A DNA stretch of 44,211 bases from the NCBI GenBank assembly GCA_017427465.1, contig JAFRST010000058.1, positions 1 through 44,211 of the forward strand, in the 5' to 3' direction. The notes under the pieces were generated by a model. That model was not told the origin of the DNA, ran no database searches, and worked only from the letters and a program-made list of their open reading frames with translations. The position numbers and the translations under genes were made by a program. This document shows, in pieces, positions 26,064-33,496 of the stretch; positions within the stretch are counted from its first letter, which is position 1, and each line of letters opens with the position of its first letter. Origin of the DNA: Clostridiales bacterium. GTDB taxonomy: Bacteria > Bacillota > Clostridia > Saccharofermentanales > Saccharofermentanaceae.

Positions 26064-26669
26064 TTAAGCCTTTGCTGCAAACTCCGGTTTGACAAGAGGA
26101 ACGAGATTTGTAACGTTCTCTCCGAGAGTATAGTCACCGCTTGCAAGGGCGATATGGAAGTTAACGCGGCGGATGACAAAAGACGATATGTCGATCTTTA
26201 ATGCCTCGCAGATGGCGCACCATGTGTCGGCTATGTTTACGATAAAGCCCTCGCGGTGCTTCGGCGGGATGGGTGTGACCGGGAACATATGCTTAAGAAC
26301 GATATCCTTCTCGAGATCATTAAGGTCAAAGTCTCTGGAGGCATTCTCCATAGCTTTACGCGGATGGGTAAAACCGTGAGTTCTCTTGCCCTTGCCCATG
26401 GAATGCCAGTCATAGAGGAAATAATCATGAAGGAGCGCGCCTCTTACAAGGCTGTCCTTATCAAGCTTCATACCGAAAGTTTTCTCAAGGAACTGTGCGA
26501 AAAGAAGGCTGTACTTAGCGACAGAAAGGCTGTGAGCATACACTGATGTCTCACCGTGCTGCATAAAAGTCTTTAATACCTTTGTTTTGGGATCGAGAAT
26601 AATGTCCTGCCCGCGGGTAAACAACTCCTTCACGAGAGTATATTCCGTAATCCTTTTATTGATCGTCAC
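26064..26669 (-). CDS. HD-domain phosphohydrolase
   Basis: 201 residues. HD signature: His46 (VYAHSLSVAKYS), His81-Asp82 (ALLHDYFLYDWH) and Asp in NIADTWCA (about 153). The conserved block THPRKAMENA with LKHMFPVTPIPP is typical of small clostridial HD proteins. It binds metal and cleaves a phosphate ester, probably of a nucleotide; the substrate is not known. Paired with the Nudix gene, which suggests nucleotide clean-up. Confidence 0.87.
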   Translation of the reverse strand: MTINKRITEYTLVKELFTRGQDIILDPKTKVLKTFMQHGETSVYAHSLSVAKYSLLFAQFLEKTFGMKLDKDSLVRGALLHDYFLYDWHSMGKGKRTHGFTHPRKAMENASRDFDLNDLEKDIVLKHMFPVTPIPPKHREGFIVNIADTWCAICEALKIDISSFVIRRVNFHIALASGDYTLGENVTNLVPLVKPEFAAKA

Positions 26670-26836
26670 TGCCTACTTATCCCTTTCGAGCCTTGATAAT
26701 ATCAAAGCAGGTTTTTTCACCGTTTCTAAGTATATCAAAATGTTCCTGTTTTTACCCCTATAAATTATTACAATTCAAAGTTAGTTTGCCAGAAAAAGTG
26801 TGGCAATATGCATTATTTGCTTAAGACTAAAGAAAG

Positions 26837-26863
26837 AGCCTGTTTCCGGACCGGAAACAGGCT
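26837..26863 (-). terminator. Hairpin terminator after the GT2 gene
   Basis: AGCCTGTTTCCGG / CCGGAAACAGGCT, 13 complementary positions around a single central base (the innermost pairs must open). It is followed by CTTTCTTT on the minus strand. Confidence 0.8.
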
Positions 26864-26869
26864 TTGAAA

Positions 26870-27595
26870 TCACTTGAAATATGTTTTTCTGATCTTTAAG
26901 TTCCACCATATCTTCCAGGTATCCGTGAACATCTTCCAGACATCCTTGAACTTGATCCTTCCGAAAGACTGTCCTCTGGTGTAGTTAAGCACGACGGGCA
27001 TCTCTACAAGCTTGACCTTTTTCTTGGAAGCAAGCGCCAGGAGCTCTATGTCAAAAGCATAGCCGTCTATCTTTCTGAGCGGAGCGATCTCTCTTATAAG
27101 AGGACCTTTATAGAACTTAAGACCCGTCTGAGTATCGTGGCACTTAAGGCCGAATAAGACCTTGAGCATCAGATAATAGCAGAAGGAGAATATTTTTCGC
27201 GCTGCCGGATAATCGAGCTTGGAGTCCTTATGCATCTTTGAACCGATAACGATATCGGCGTCCGCATATACGAACGCTTCGACATAGCTCTGCATAAGAT
27301 CGGGCGAGAGGTCAAGGTCGGCATCGATAAAACCGACAACGTCGCCCTTGCTGTTGATGGCACCCCAGGAGACTGCACCGCCCTTGCCGCGGTTAACGTC
27401 ATAACCGAAGTCCTTGATATTGGGATTATCTGAAGCAGCACGCTTTACCTCAGCGCCGGTATTGTCTTTGCTTCCGTCGTTAACAGCGATGATCTCGTAA
27501 TCTGAACAAAACGCCTTAAGCGCCTTGTCAATGATCATGAGATTATCGTAGATGTGTTCGCCTTCGTTGTAGGCAGGCACGACGATGCTGAGCAT
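26870..27595 (-). CDS. Family 2 glycosyltransferase (dolichyl/polyprenyl-P glucosyl or mannosyl type)
   Basis: 241 residues, no membrane helices. N-terminal VVPAYNEGEHI, nucleotide-sugar DxD at 91-93 (GFIDADLDLSP), and the acceptor part GLKCHDTQTGLKFYKG with GYAFDIELLALASKK. This is the DPG/DPM-synthase-like group that charges a polyprenyl phosphate with a sugar for cell-surface glycan synthesis. It lies 43 bp after the TPM-domain gene and likely ends that operon. Confidence 0.9.
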   Translation of the reverse strand: MLSIVVPAYNEGEHIYDNLMIIDKALKAFCSDYEIIAVNDGSKDNTGAEVKRAASDNPNIKDFGYDVNRGKGGAVSWGAINSKGDVVGFIDADLDLSPDLMQSYVEAFVYADADIVIGSKMHKDSKLDYPAARKIFSFCYYLMLKVLFGLKCHDTQTGLKFYKGPLIREIAPLRKIDGYAFDIELLALASKKKVKLVEMPVVLNYTRGQSFGRIKFKDVWKMFTDTWKIWWNLKIRKTYFK

Positions 27596-27638
27596 AATTA
27601 TCCTTCGCTATATGAAATTTACGCGATATTCTATCACA

Positions 27639-28535
27639 TCAGAAGCGTCCGCCGCCACCGCCGGAGAATCCGCCTCCGCCACCACCGGAGAATCCGCCTC
27701 CGCCACCGCCGGAGAATCCGCCGCCGGAGAATCCGCCGCCACCGCCGCCGTCGGACATGTGTACGACTTTTCTCTTGAGGAACTTATCGTGCTTCTCAAC
27801 GACGTTATTGTTGTCACCTGTATAAGTGCTGATCGCAGGAACTCTGTCGAGTCTTCTCTTAGGTGAAGCCAGATTCGTGGTAACTAACGACAGTCCTACA
27901 GGAATGATGATCGTGAAGAAAACGATCGCTGCATAAGACTGGTAGCTGTAATCATTCAGGTCTTCCGTAATGCGCTCTACGGCTTTTCCGTAATCACCGC
28001 TGCCGAGCATGGAAGAATATCTTCTGAAGATGCTGTAGCACTGATCGTCATCTACAGCGAAATGAGCTGTTCCGTAAGTGTAGAGCCAGAAGAATCTCTG
28101 ACCGGGTTCATCCAAAGTAACATCGATAAGAATGCATACGCCTGAGTTATTCTGAAGCGGAACTGTCTTTACATGGTCCATGTAAAAATCTTCGGCAAAT
28201 CTTTTCTCATCTTCATCCGAGTTGGAATATTTTTTGCCCTTATTTCTGGTCGTAACGACAACAACGCTGATATCCTTCTCCTTGGAAAGCTTCTTTGCAG
28301 CGTCTTCGATAGCGTCTACTTCCTCGCTCGTGAAAAGATCCGCATCGTCAATGACCTTAACGGTCTTAGCCGGTGACAGGTTCATAAAGATATAGAATAC
28401 AACGCTTGCGATGATTATGCAGATAAGGCCGATGCCTACTCCGATGGAAGCACCGTTAAGCTCACTGAATACCGAGAGCTTTGTCTTATTGTTCTTGCCA
28501 CTGTTCTCGATCAATGTATTATCAATTTCACTCAT
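27639..28535 (-). CDS. TPM-domain membrane protein with glycine-rich tail
   Basis: 298 residues. A membrane helix at about 29-51, then an extracytoplasmic TPM domain (about 58-190: VKVIDDADLFTSEEVDAIEDAAKKLSKEKDISVVVVTTR), a second helix near 205-225, and a C-terminal tail of GGGFSGGG repeats (about 262-298). TPM/YgcG-type proteins usually end in such Gly/Ser runs. The role is unclear; family names refer to a phosphatase-like fold. The start overlaps the zinc-ribbon stop by four bases (ATGA). Confidence 0.87.
   Translation of the reverse strand: MSEIDNTLIENSGKNNKTKLSVFSELNGASIGVGIGLICIIIASVVFYIFMNLSPAKTVKVIDDADLFTSEEVDAIEDAAKKLSKEKDISVVVVTTRNKGKKYSNSDEDEKRFAEDFYMDHVKTVPLQNNSGVCILIDVTLDEPGQRFFWLYTYGTAHFAVDDDQCYSIFRRYSSMLGSGDYGKAVERITEDLNDYSYQSYAAIVFFTIIIPVGLSLVTTNLASPKRRLDRVPAISTYTGDNNNVVEKHDKFLKRKVVHMSDGGGGGGFSGGGFSGGGGGGFSGGGGGGFSGGGGGRF
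27643..27750. repeat. Gly-codon tandem repeat in the TPM gene
   Basis: GCC/TCC-rich tandem units (ccgccgccaccgccggagaatcc style) encode the GGGFSGGG tail. This low-complexity tract is prone to length change by slippage. The other reading frames through it are shadows. Confidence 0.8.
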
Positions 28536-29641
28536 CCCCAGAACCCCCTCATGATAAGTCCCAAGACGAATCTTGTGATAACAGCCAAAATACCAAGTAC
28601 GATGAAGAAGAACATCATTTTCTTTACAGGGCTTACCGGTACAGTGCCGGCAACTTCGCCCGTCTGGCCGTTCATTGTGAAGTAGTAGAACTTGTTGCGG
28701 TATTTATAAGAAAGAAACCATACAGGAAGCAGAGCATAGTAAGCATCCATGCTGTTGATCTTGCTCATGTTCTTCTTGATCCTGTATCTGTCGTACTTGC
28801 CCTTTAAGGAGTCCTTAATAGCTTTGTCGATACCATCCATACCGCGCTTTGTCGCGCGTGCCGCAAGATCCTGCGGTGACTGGTCGTATCTGTCGGCATA
28901 GAATCCCGGAAGATATCTGTAATCGTAAGGGATCAGTCCTTTGAAGTCGAATGGCTCGATCGCTTCCATGAGAGCATCGTCAACTCTGGTCTCGCCGTCC
29001 AAAGGAACATGTGACCAGCGCAGATTCGCCTTGCGATCAAATTCAAATGTCTCAGTGATCTGGTTGTTTCCGCTGTAGCTTACCTTATCGCCTGTTCCCT
29101 CGACATCGACTGTTGCCTTGATATCGAAAAGCCAGAATGGTACATAAAGTCCCGTCATCTTGGCTACGTTCTTCTTTGAGACAAATCCAAACGGTGTCCA
29201 CTTACCCTTTCCGGCCCACTTGACGAAGGCCTCTTCGGCAGACTCTCTCGAATACTTGAACGGTATCATGAACTGAGGCTGGAACGTGTCCGTAAGCCTC
29301 TTGCCGACAAGTGCCGGAGATCCGCAGAAAGCGCAGAATGTAGCTGCCGTATGAGAATCAGTTACGAGCTTCGCGCCGCATGCGTTGCAGATGAATTCCG
29401 TCTGTTCAGGTGCTTCCTGAGCAGGTTCTGCCTGTTCAGCCTGAGGCTGTGCTCTGTCCGTGTCAGCGGCAGGTGTTTCCTGTGCAGAATACTGAGTACT
29501 GCCGCCGTCTAACTCTCCAACGCCTACATCAAGCTTCGAAGGATCAAACGAAGCTCCGCACATAGGGCAGTCGAGCATTTGTGTATCAGCATTAAGTGTG
29601 AGATTGGCCCCGCAATTCGGGCATTTAATTGTATCAGCCAT
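28532..29641 (-). CDS. Double zinc-ribbon protein with C-terminal membrane helix
   Basis: 369 residues from the ATG at 29641 (GGGAGG ribosome site 8 nt upstream). Ribbon 1 is CPNCGANLTLNADTQMLDCPMCG (7-29), ribbon 2 is CNACGAKLVTDSHTAATFCAFCG (about 85-107), with a Gln/Ala/Glu-rich acidic linker between. A globular part follows (FKYSRESAEEAFVKWAG..., YVPFWLFDIKA) and a helix near the C-terminus. It is the first gene of a zinc-ribbon, TPM, GT2 cluster. This pairing with TPM is common in Firmicutes. Function unknown. Confidence 0.82.
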   Translation of the reverse strand: MADTIKCPNCGANLTLNADTQMLDCPMCGASFDPSKLDVGVGELDGGSTQYSAQETPAADTDRAQPQAEQAEPAQEAPEQTEFICNACGAKLVTDSHTAATFCAFCGSPALVGKRLTDTFQPQFMIPFKYSRESAEEAFVKWAGKGKWTPFGFVSKKNVAKMTGLYVPFWLFDIKATVDVEGTGDKVSYSGNNQITETFEFDRKANLRWSHVPLDGETRVDDALMEAIEPFDFKGLIPYDYRYLPGFYADRYDQSPQDLAARATKRGMDGIDKAIKDSLKGKYDRYRIKKNMSKINSMDAYYALLPVWFLSYKYRNKFYYFTMNGQTGEVAGTVPVSPVKKMMFFFIVLGILAVITRFVLGLIMRGFWG

Positions 29642-29702
29642 ACCTATCCCTCCCAAATAAAAAAGGATACCATAAAATTGGCTTAAATAAAATAAACGGA
29701 GG

Positions 29703-30422
29703 TCAGGCCTGGGCTTCGAGAAGAGCCTTTAATGTCTTCTCGTGACTTCTCTCGGACCGCGGATAGCTTATTTTCTTATATTCCCGGTCCTTACGTTTAC
29801 AGATCGTCTCCACGATTGAATCAGCGATCTTAGGGTTCTTGAGGAGCACCGGGCCTATGAGGCTGATGCCGAGAAGATTATTCTTGCGTGCCATATCTTT
29901 CTTGGCGGGAACGCTGCCTATCACCTTGATAACATCGCAGATCAGGCCGTCTTCATTGACAGGCGTGCCCGCGCGGTTAACAAAGCCCACATAACGTTCT
30001 TTTGTCTCAGGATCTTCGAGGATGACATCGCCGGTGTAGCGCTTTTCGAGCTGCTCCTTAAACGTGTAACCGAAGATGCCGAGGCCTTCAGTGAACTTGC
30101 CGTCAGCAGTCGTAATACCCTTGCCCAGGATGTCGTAGCTGTTGCCGGTAAAGAGCATCGGAACGCCGTCATCTATGGCTTTAACAAGGCCATCCTTGAA
30201 CTTCAGCAAATGAGCAGCCGCAAGGTCCCTGTTGGACTCGAAGCCCGAACCCATGTATACAAAATCAAAGCCCTCAAAGCTGATGTCGTCAGTAATTGTC
30301 TTCTTCTCTATCTCAACAAAGAATTCCTGGTCTTCAAGCCTTCTTGCGAGGATCCTGACATTGCCGTTGTCGCCGTAGAGGCTCATGAAATCGGGATAAA
30401 GGTAAAGGATCTTAACGCTCAT
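29703..30422 (-). CDS. GatD-like amidotransferase homologue without catalytic residues
   Basis: 239 residues from the ATG at 30422; its start overlaps the murT stop (ATGA). The class I glutamine amidotransferase fold and the GatD start (MSVKILYLYPDFMSLYGDNGN) are clear. GatD makes ammonia for MurT to amidate lipid II D-Glu. But the elbow reads LFTGNSYDILG, with Gly93 where GatD has the nucleophile Cys94. The LHGP motif reads LIGP, with Ile189 for the catalytic His, and FENH reads FVNR. Only two Cys (162, 208) occur, neither near the elbow. So glutaminase activity is probably lost and another role is likely (for example, structural or regulatory partner). Confidence 0.82.
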   Translation of the reverse strand: MSVKILYLYPDFMSLYGDNGNVRILARRLEDQEFFVEIEKKTITDDISFEGFDFVYMGSGFESNRDLAAAHLLKFKDGLVKAIDDGVPMLFTGNSYDILGKGITTADGKFTEGLGIFGYTFKEQLEKRYTGDVILEDPETKERYVGFVNRAGTPVNEDGLICDVIKVIGSVPAKKDMARKNNLLGISLIGPVLLKNPKIADSIVETICKRKDREYKKISYPRSERSHEKTLKALLEAQA

Positions 30423-31762
30423 GCGAGTTCCCTCCTTGTCACGATCGAGAGGATCTTCTCTTTGTCGGAGAAGCATGTAATTACGTACAGGAACGAATCA
30501 AGGTTTTTCGCGAATTCCGCAGCCTCTGCCACAGTCTCGAAAACATTGACCTTGCCGCTGTCGATGCCTGCCAGATCGAACCTTATGGCCAGATCATCGC
30601 AGTACTGTCCGGCAAGGATTATCTTGTCGATATCAGCGTCTTTGAACTTCTCGAAATTAATATCCCAGAGCCAGCTCGAATCCGAGGTATAGTACTTACG
30701 GCTGATGGCATCAACGATTATCATGACGCTCTTCTTGCGCTTGTCACCAGCAACGACATCGATCGAACGGTCATAGGACACTGAATTCTCATGCTTCGAC
30801 AGAAGCAGTCTGCCTTCTGTCGTGCCCAGTGTAAAATCAGAGATACGCCCCGACTTGAGTATATATCCGCCTAAAGATTCAGCGGCTTTCTCAGGCTCAA
30901 TACCCAGTGCTGTGGAAGCCGTAAATGCAGCGAGAATATTGTAGCAGTGATAGATTCCTGTGAAGAAAACCGGGATCTCATACTTGTCGTCAATCGTAAT
31001 CGAAGCCTTGCCGTCCTCTTCCTTCGTACCCGTAAGCCTGTGGTCGATCTTAGGTCTTGCAAAGCCGCATGACGTGCACTTGTACTTGCCGATGTGATTG
31101 TAATGGTAATACTCGTAGTTCATGGGCTTCTTGCAGATCGGGCAATACTTGCCGTCATCGTAGATGCCGTCATGGACCAGCGTATCACCCGGAAGGATGC
31201 CGGCACCGAAATAGATAGTGCCTTCCCTGTCCTTGCCGAAGCTTGCAACCAGCGGATCGTCTGAATTTAAGATCAAGGTCATGTCATCGTAGATGGCCTG
31301 ACCGATAATGCTCTTGATCCACTCAGGATGGCCGTTACGGGTCATCTGGTCTCTATAGAGATTGTTGATAACAAAAAACTTGGGATGGAAAGACTTAAAA
31401 GTGTGTCTGGCATATCTCTCGTCAGCCTCGAGGAGAACGACGTCGCTTTTTACCTTGCCCTTCATCGTAGAATCACCGATGAGGAAAGTAGTTACGCCTT
31501 CTATCTGATTGGAGCCTTCTTTGTTGTAAGCGACCTTGAGGCCGTTGCTCGTAAGCACGTGCGCAATCATCTCAACAGTGGAAGTCTTGCCGTTAGAACC
31601 GGTGACAGCAATAGAGAGCTTGGGAAGCTCAAGGCATGACAATATATCAGGGCAGATTTTAAGGGCGTATTTGCCGGGCAGGCTCGAGCCGCGCCCGAAA
31701 AGCTTTGCCAGGCCTCTTACGATCTTGCAAACAAGGATAGCTGTAAACACTCTTATCTTCAT
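30419..31762 (-). CDS. murT: MurT-type Mur ligase (lipid II amidation partner)
   Basis: 447 residues. A Mur-ligase central domain with P-loop TGSNGKTS at 54-61, the ADERYARH region at 113-120 and NLYRDQMTRNG at 134-143. The inserted zinc ribbon has Cys207/Cys210 (CPIC) and Cys229/Cys232 (CTSC), as in MurT. Asp367 in SWLWDINF matches the MurT Asp that completes the GatD triad. It would activate lipid II D-Glu with ATP. The gene appears leaderless (TATAAT 8 nt before the ATG). It is divergent from pheA and overlaps gatD-like by four bases. Confidence 0.9.
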   Translation of the reverse strand: MKIRVFTAILVCKIVRGLAKLFGRGSSLPGKYALKICPDILSCLELPKLSIAVTGSNGKTSTVEMIAHVLTSNGLKVAYNKEGSNQIEGVTTFLIGDSTMKGKVKSDVVLLEADERYARHTFKSFHPKFFVINNLYRDQMTRNGHPEWIKSIIGQAIYDDMTLILNSDDPLVASFGKDREGTIYFGAGILPGDTLVHDGIYDDGKYCPICKKPMNYEYYHYNHIGKYKCTSCGFARPKIDHRLTGTKEEDGKASITIDDKYEIPVFFTGIYHCYNILAAFTASTALGIEPEKAAESLGGYILKSGRISDFTLGTTEGRLLLSKHENSVSYDRSIDVVAGDKRKKSVMIIVDAISRKYYTSDSSWLWDINFEKFKDADIDKIILAGQYCDDLAIRFDLAGIDSGKVNVFETVAEAAEFAKNLDSFLYVITCFSDKEKILSIVTRRELA

Positions 31763-31770
31763 AAAAAAGA

Positions 31771-31799
31771 ATTATATCATAACCGTCTGTCACTTTCAG
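31771..31799 (-). promoter_or_regulatory. Extended -10 promoter of murT, leaderless
   Basis: Minus strand CTGAAA (31799-31794), 17 bp, TGATATAAT with TATAAT at 31776-31771. Only 8 nt (TCTTTTTT) separate it from the ATG, with no ribosome site, so the mRNA probably starts at or beside the A of the start codon. Confidence 0.7.
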
Positions 31800-31868
31800 A
31801 GGTGCCGGTTTTCGCGCTGCCAGAGATGAATTTTTAGTCATCTGCAAGCAAAAGTGCTTAGAAAAAGG

Positions 31869-31896
31869 TTTACAAATCAGAATTGTGGTATATAAT
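31869..31896 (+). promoter_or_regulatory. Promoter of the pheA leader transcript
   Basis: TTTACA (31869-31874), 16 bp, TATAAT (31891-31896). The predicted start falls at about 31902-31904, on the leader-peptide ATG. Confidence 0.7.
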
Positions 31897-31902
31897 TGCT
31901 GC

Positions 31903-31968
31903 ATGACTAATTTTGCATTTACATGGCGTGACTTTTCATTTTTTGCCTTTACGAATAGGGGTAATTAG
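31903..31968 (+). CDS. pheA leader peptide, Phe-rich (21 residues)
   Basis: ATG at 31903, stop TAG at 31966-31968. The peptide begins MTNFAFTWRDFSFFAF and has six Phe among 21 residues (positions 4, 6, 11, 13, 14, 16). Phe codons stall the ribosome when Phe-tRNA is low. No ribosome site precedes it. The stop codon lies beside the antiterminator strand, so normal termination covers it. Confidence 0.85.
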   Translation: MTNFAFTWRDFSFFAFTNRGN

Positions 31969-32050
31969 TTCACTGCATGTAAATATATAGCTTGATTTAC
32001 GTAGATTACAGGGCCCCGCAGTGAACAAGACTGTGGGGCTTTCAATTTGT
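31968..32050 (+). promoter_or_regulatory. pheA transcription attenuator
   Basis: GTTCACTGC (31968-31976) pairs perfectly with GCAGTGAAC (32018-32026), the antiterminator. GCCCCGCAG (32013-32021) pairs with CTGTGGGGC (32031-32039), the terminator, followed by a weak T-rich tract (TTTCAATTT). The two helices share GCAG and exclude each other. Confidence 0.85.
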
Positions 32051-32065
32051 CAGGAGGAAAAGAAC

Positions 32066-33196
32066 ATGACACAGAAACAGGCAGGAAAACGGATTGAAGA
32101 GATCGATGAGCAAATCAAGGAGCTCTTCAAAGAGAGATTGGAAGCGAGCAAGATGGCAAACGAGACTTTGACTAAGTCCGAGATCGCCTTAAAGAGCAGA
32201 CGCTATGAGCGAAGCTACCTTGCGGGACTCGAGACATCTGACAGTCTCATCGATAACTACGAGCGCGTCCTCTTCTCTACTATGTTCAACTTAAGCCACT
32301 CATACCGCAACACTGAGTATGGCACGCGCACAGAGCTCGCAGACCAGATCAGGAAAGCACTCGAGACCACGCCCAACGAGCTTCCCAAGTCACCCATGGT
32401 CGCCTGCCAGGGTATCGAAGGCGCTTACTCACAGATCGCTACAGACAAGATCTTCCGCCACGCAAATATCATGTACTTCAGAACATTCGACGGCGTTTTC
32501 CAGGCAGTCGAATCCGGCCTTTGCAAATTCGGCATCCTCCCTATCGAGAACAGTTCATTCGGTTCAGTCACACAGGTCTATGACCTCATGGTCGACCACA
32601 AATTCCACATCGTAAAAGACTACAAACTCCGTATCAGCCACAAGCTTCTCGCCAACCACGGCACAAGATTTGACGATATCCGCGAAGTTTATTCGCACAA
32701 CCAGGCTATCGGCCAGTGCAGTCGTTTCCTCAAAGAACATCCGGACATCAAGGTCAACATCGTTGAGAACACCGCCGTCGCAGCTAAGAGCGTTGCAGAT
32801 TCCGGCCGCAGGGACGTCGCAGCCATCTCATCTTCCGACTGCCAGCAGCTTTACGGTCTTGAGGCTGTAAGAGAAGATATCCAGAACACAGACAACAACT
32901 ACACAAGATTCATCTGCATCACAAAAGAGCTCATGATCTTCCCCGGCGCCTCAAAGACTTCCGTCATGCTCGCTTTGGGCCACACTCCGGGCGCTCTTGC
33001 AGACACGCTTGCCAAGTTTTCCTCCCTTGGCCTGAACCTCACTAAGATCGAGTCACGCCCCATGCCCGGCAAAGACTTCGAATTCATGTTCTATCTGGAC
33101 TTCGAAGCCTCGGTATACTCCGATGAAGTAATCGCACTTTTGTGCGAGCTTGATGCGGAACCTACGGAGTTTGCTTATTTGGGAACGTATATCTGA
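32066..33196 (+). CDS. pheA: Bifunctional chorismate mutase / prephenate dehydratase
   Basis: 376 residues from the ATG at 32066 (AGGAGG). AroQ-type chorismate mutase at about 1-85, prephenate dehydratase at about 110-285 (QGIEGAYSQIATDKIF near 114; NNYTRFICIT includes the catalytic TRF), and a C-terminal ACT domain (about 295-370; LNLTKIESRPMPGKDFEFMFY), the Phe-sensing site. It makes phenylpyruvate from chorismate for phenylalanine. It is controlled both by attenuation at the leader and by Phe feedback at the ACT domain. Confidence 0.96.
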   Translation: MTQKQAGKRIEEIDEQIKELFKERLEASKMANETLTKSEIALKSRRYERSYLAGLETSDSLIDNYERVLFSTMFNLSHSYRNTEYGTRTELADQIRKALETTPNELPKSPMVACQGIEGAYSQIATDKIFRHANIMYFRTFDGVFQAVESGLCKFGILPIENSSFGSVTQVYDLMVDHKFHIVKDYKLRISHKLLANHGTRFDDIREVYSHNQAIGQCSRFLKEHPDIKVNIVENTAVAAKSVADSGRRDVAAISSSDCQQLYGLEAVREDIQNTDNNYTRFICITKELMIFPGASKTSVMLALGHTPGALADTLAKFSSLGLNLTKIESRPMPGKDFEFMFYLDFEASVYSDEVIALLCELDAEPTEFAYLGTYI

Positions 33197-33215
33197 GGCA
33201 ATAAAGCTATATTTT

Positions 33216-33246
33216 AAGGCCGTCCCGCGTGGGGCGGCTTTTTATT
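33216..33246 (+). terminator. Terminator of pheA
   Basis: AAGGCCGTCCC-gcgt-GGGGCGGCTT, then TTTATT, about 20 nt after the stop codon. Confidence 0.88.
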
Positions 33247-33279
33247 GCGGTCGGGTGAGGTTTTCGCGTTATTCGGAAA

Positions 33280-33403
33280 TGCGAAAAACCGTATTGCGTA
33301 AAACGTGCCTAAAACAGGCCCAATTACGCACAGATTTACGCATTTTTCGCCAAACTAGCGTAAAACCGTGCCTAAAAATGTCCAAATCACGCACGATTTA
33401 CGC
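33280..33403. repeat. Array D: two 46-bp inverted repeats, 62 bp apart
   Basis: Copies at 33296-33341 and 33358-33403, each running GCGTAAAA...GTGCCTAAAA...ACGCAC...TTTACGC. Outer arms are GCGTAAA/TTTACGC and inner arms GTGC/GCAC. Around copy 1, GCGAAAAA (33281-33288) and TTTTTCGC (33343-33350) add another nested arm. It lies in the gap 33197-33496 between the pheA terminator and the zinc-cluster promoter; no gene lies there. Confidence 0.8.
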
Positions 33404-33419
33404 TATCCCGGAAACAGCA

Positions 33420-33466
33420 TTGACAAAGTGGCACCTCACGACTACAATTGAGAACGATTCTCAATT
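33420..33466 (+). promoter_or_regulatory. Zinc-cluster promoter with overlapping Fur/Zur-type operator
   Basis: TTGACA (33420-33425), 17 bp, TACAAT (33443-33448). Directly overlapping the -10 is the palindrome ATTGAGAA-CGA-TTCTCAAT (33447-33465), an 8-3-8 repeat. Its position blocks polymerase. Fur-family boxes have this form; Zur is favoured by the downstream zinc-uptake genes. Confidence 0.82.
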
Positions 33467-33496
33467 TGTCGATTGATTAGAATGGAGAAAACATAG

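Noticed and set aside
27554..27866. Frames through the glycine-repeat tract
   Set aside because: All follow from the repetitive GGC/GGA tract; the minus-strand TPM protein is the supported reading.
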